Source: Caryophanales bacterium UBA7581
GTDB lineage: Bacteria; Bacillota_I; Bacilli_A; RFN20; CAG-826
Length of the DNA: 5,628 bases
Assembly (NCBI GenBank): GCA_002477825.1
Contig: DLKT01000042.1
Location: forward strand, 1 to 5,628
Direction of reading: 5' to 3'
Below are positions 5,571-5,628 of the stretch, piece after piece. The notes below the pieces were generated by a model. The model was not told the origin of the DNA. It ran no database searches and saw only the letters and a program-made list of their open reading frames with translations. The position numbers were made by a program, and so were the translations under genes. The first letter of the stretch is position 1; each line of letters begins with the position of its first letter.

Positions 5571-5628
5571 TAATGTAAAAAATGATGAGTATTATCTTGA
5601 AAAAATTTTAAAATCCTTATTTGCACAG
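5566..5628 (+). CDS. HepT-like HEPN toxin, 5' end only (partial)
   Basis: The first 21 codons of a gene cut by the window end. ATG 5566 overlaps the end of the upstream gene (ATGGATAA, eight bases), a layout typical of translational coupling in MNT/HEPN pairs. The visible sequence starts MDNVKNDEYYLEKIL and is helical and charged, like the first helix of HepT/DUF86 proteins. GGGA at 5553-5556 may serve as ribosome site. The frame is open to the last base. The diagnostic HEPN RNase motif (RX4-6H) and the AMPylated Tyr lie beyond the window, so the identification rests on context and N-terminal character. If correct, it encodes an RNase toxin neutralised by the upstream nucleotidyltransferase. 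Confidence 0.65.
   Translation, partial: MDNVKNDEYYLEKILKSLFAQ

Overview
The window is AT-rich bacterial DNA with strong Shine-Dalgarno sites (AAGGAG, AGGAGG, GAGGTGAT), Cys-anchored lipoproteins and no in-frame TGA in any gene. This fits a low-GC Firmicute or Bacilli-type organism, perhaps an uncultured host-associated one; the exact lineage cannot be read from the sequence. Bases 1-3186 are visibly richer in G+C than bases 3190-5628, which look like a very AT-rich accessory stretch.

Layout. (1) 1-3256 is a self-contained transcription unit. It has an extended -10 promoter with a 14-bp palindrome at the expected start of transcription, a 1002-codon gene for a surface lipoprotein, and a strong rho-independent terminator. 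The lipoprotein has a Ser/Thr linker, two tandem ~75-residue repeats, three beta-rich sandwich-like modules and a C-terminal SGNH/GDSL hydrolase domain. All four SGNH blocks are visible, so it is probably a carbohydrate or glycan esterase. (2) 3427-4112 holds a second, small, unrecognised lipoprotein gene with its own ribosome site and terminator. (3) 4123-4789 contains an inverted repeat, a short frameshifted 3' remnant of a gene, and an intact gene for a small protein that I recall from antitoxin-like operons. The remnant's stop overlaps the likely start of the intact gene as ATGA. (4) 4790-5628 is a regulatory region with repeated ATGAG half-sites, a palindrome covering the ribosome site, and then an XRE-HTH/MNT-nucleotidyltransferase fusion gene. 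That gene overlaps by 8 bases the first 21 codons of a gene that looks like a HepT-type HEPN toxin, cut by the window end.

How the parts work together. The large lipoprotein would act outside the cell on glycans. The right half is a defence/addiction-type region: an MntA/HepT-like toxin-antitoxin pair whose antitoxin carries its own DNA-binding domain and probably represses its own promoter, preceded by what looks like an eroded or orphaned second toxin-antitoxin locus. The most interesting material is the control region at 4945-5102 and the possible operon remains around 4168-4307.
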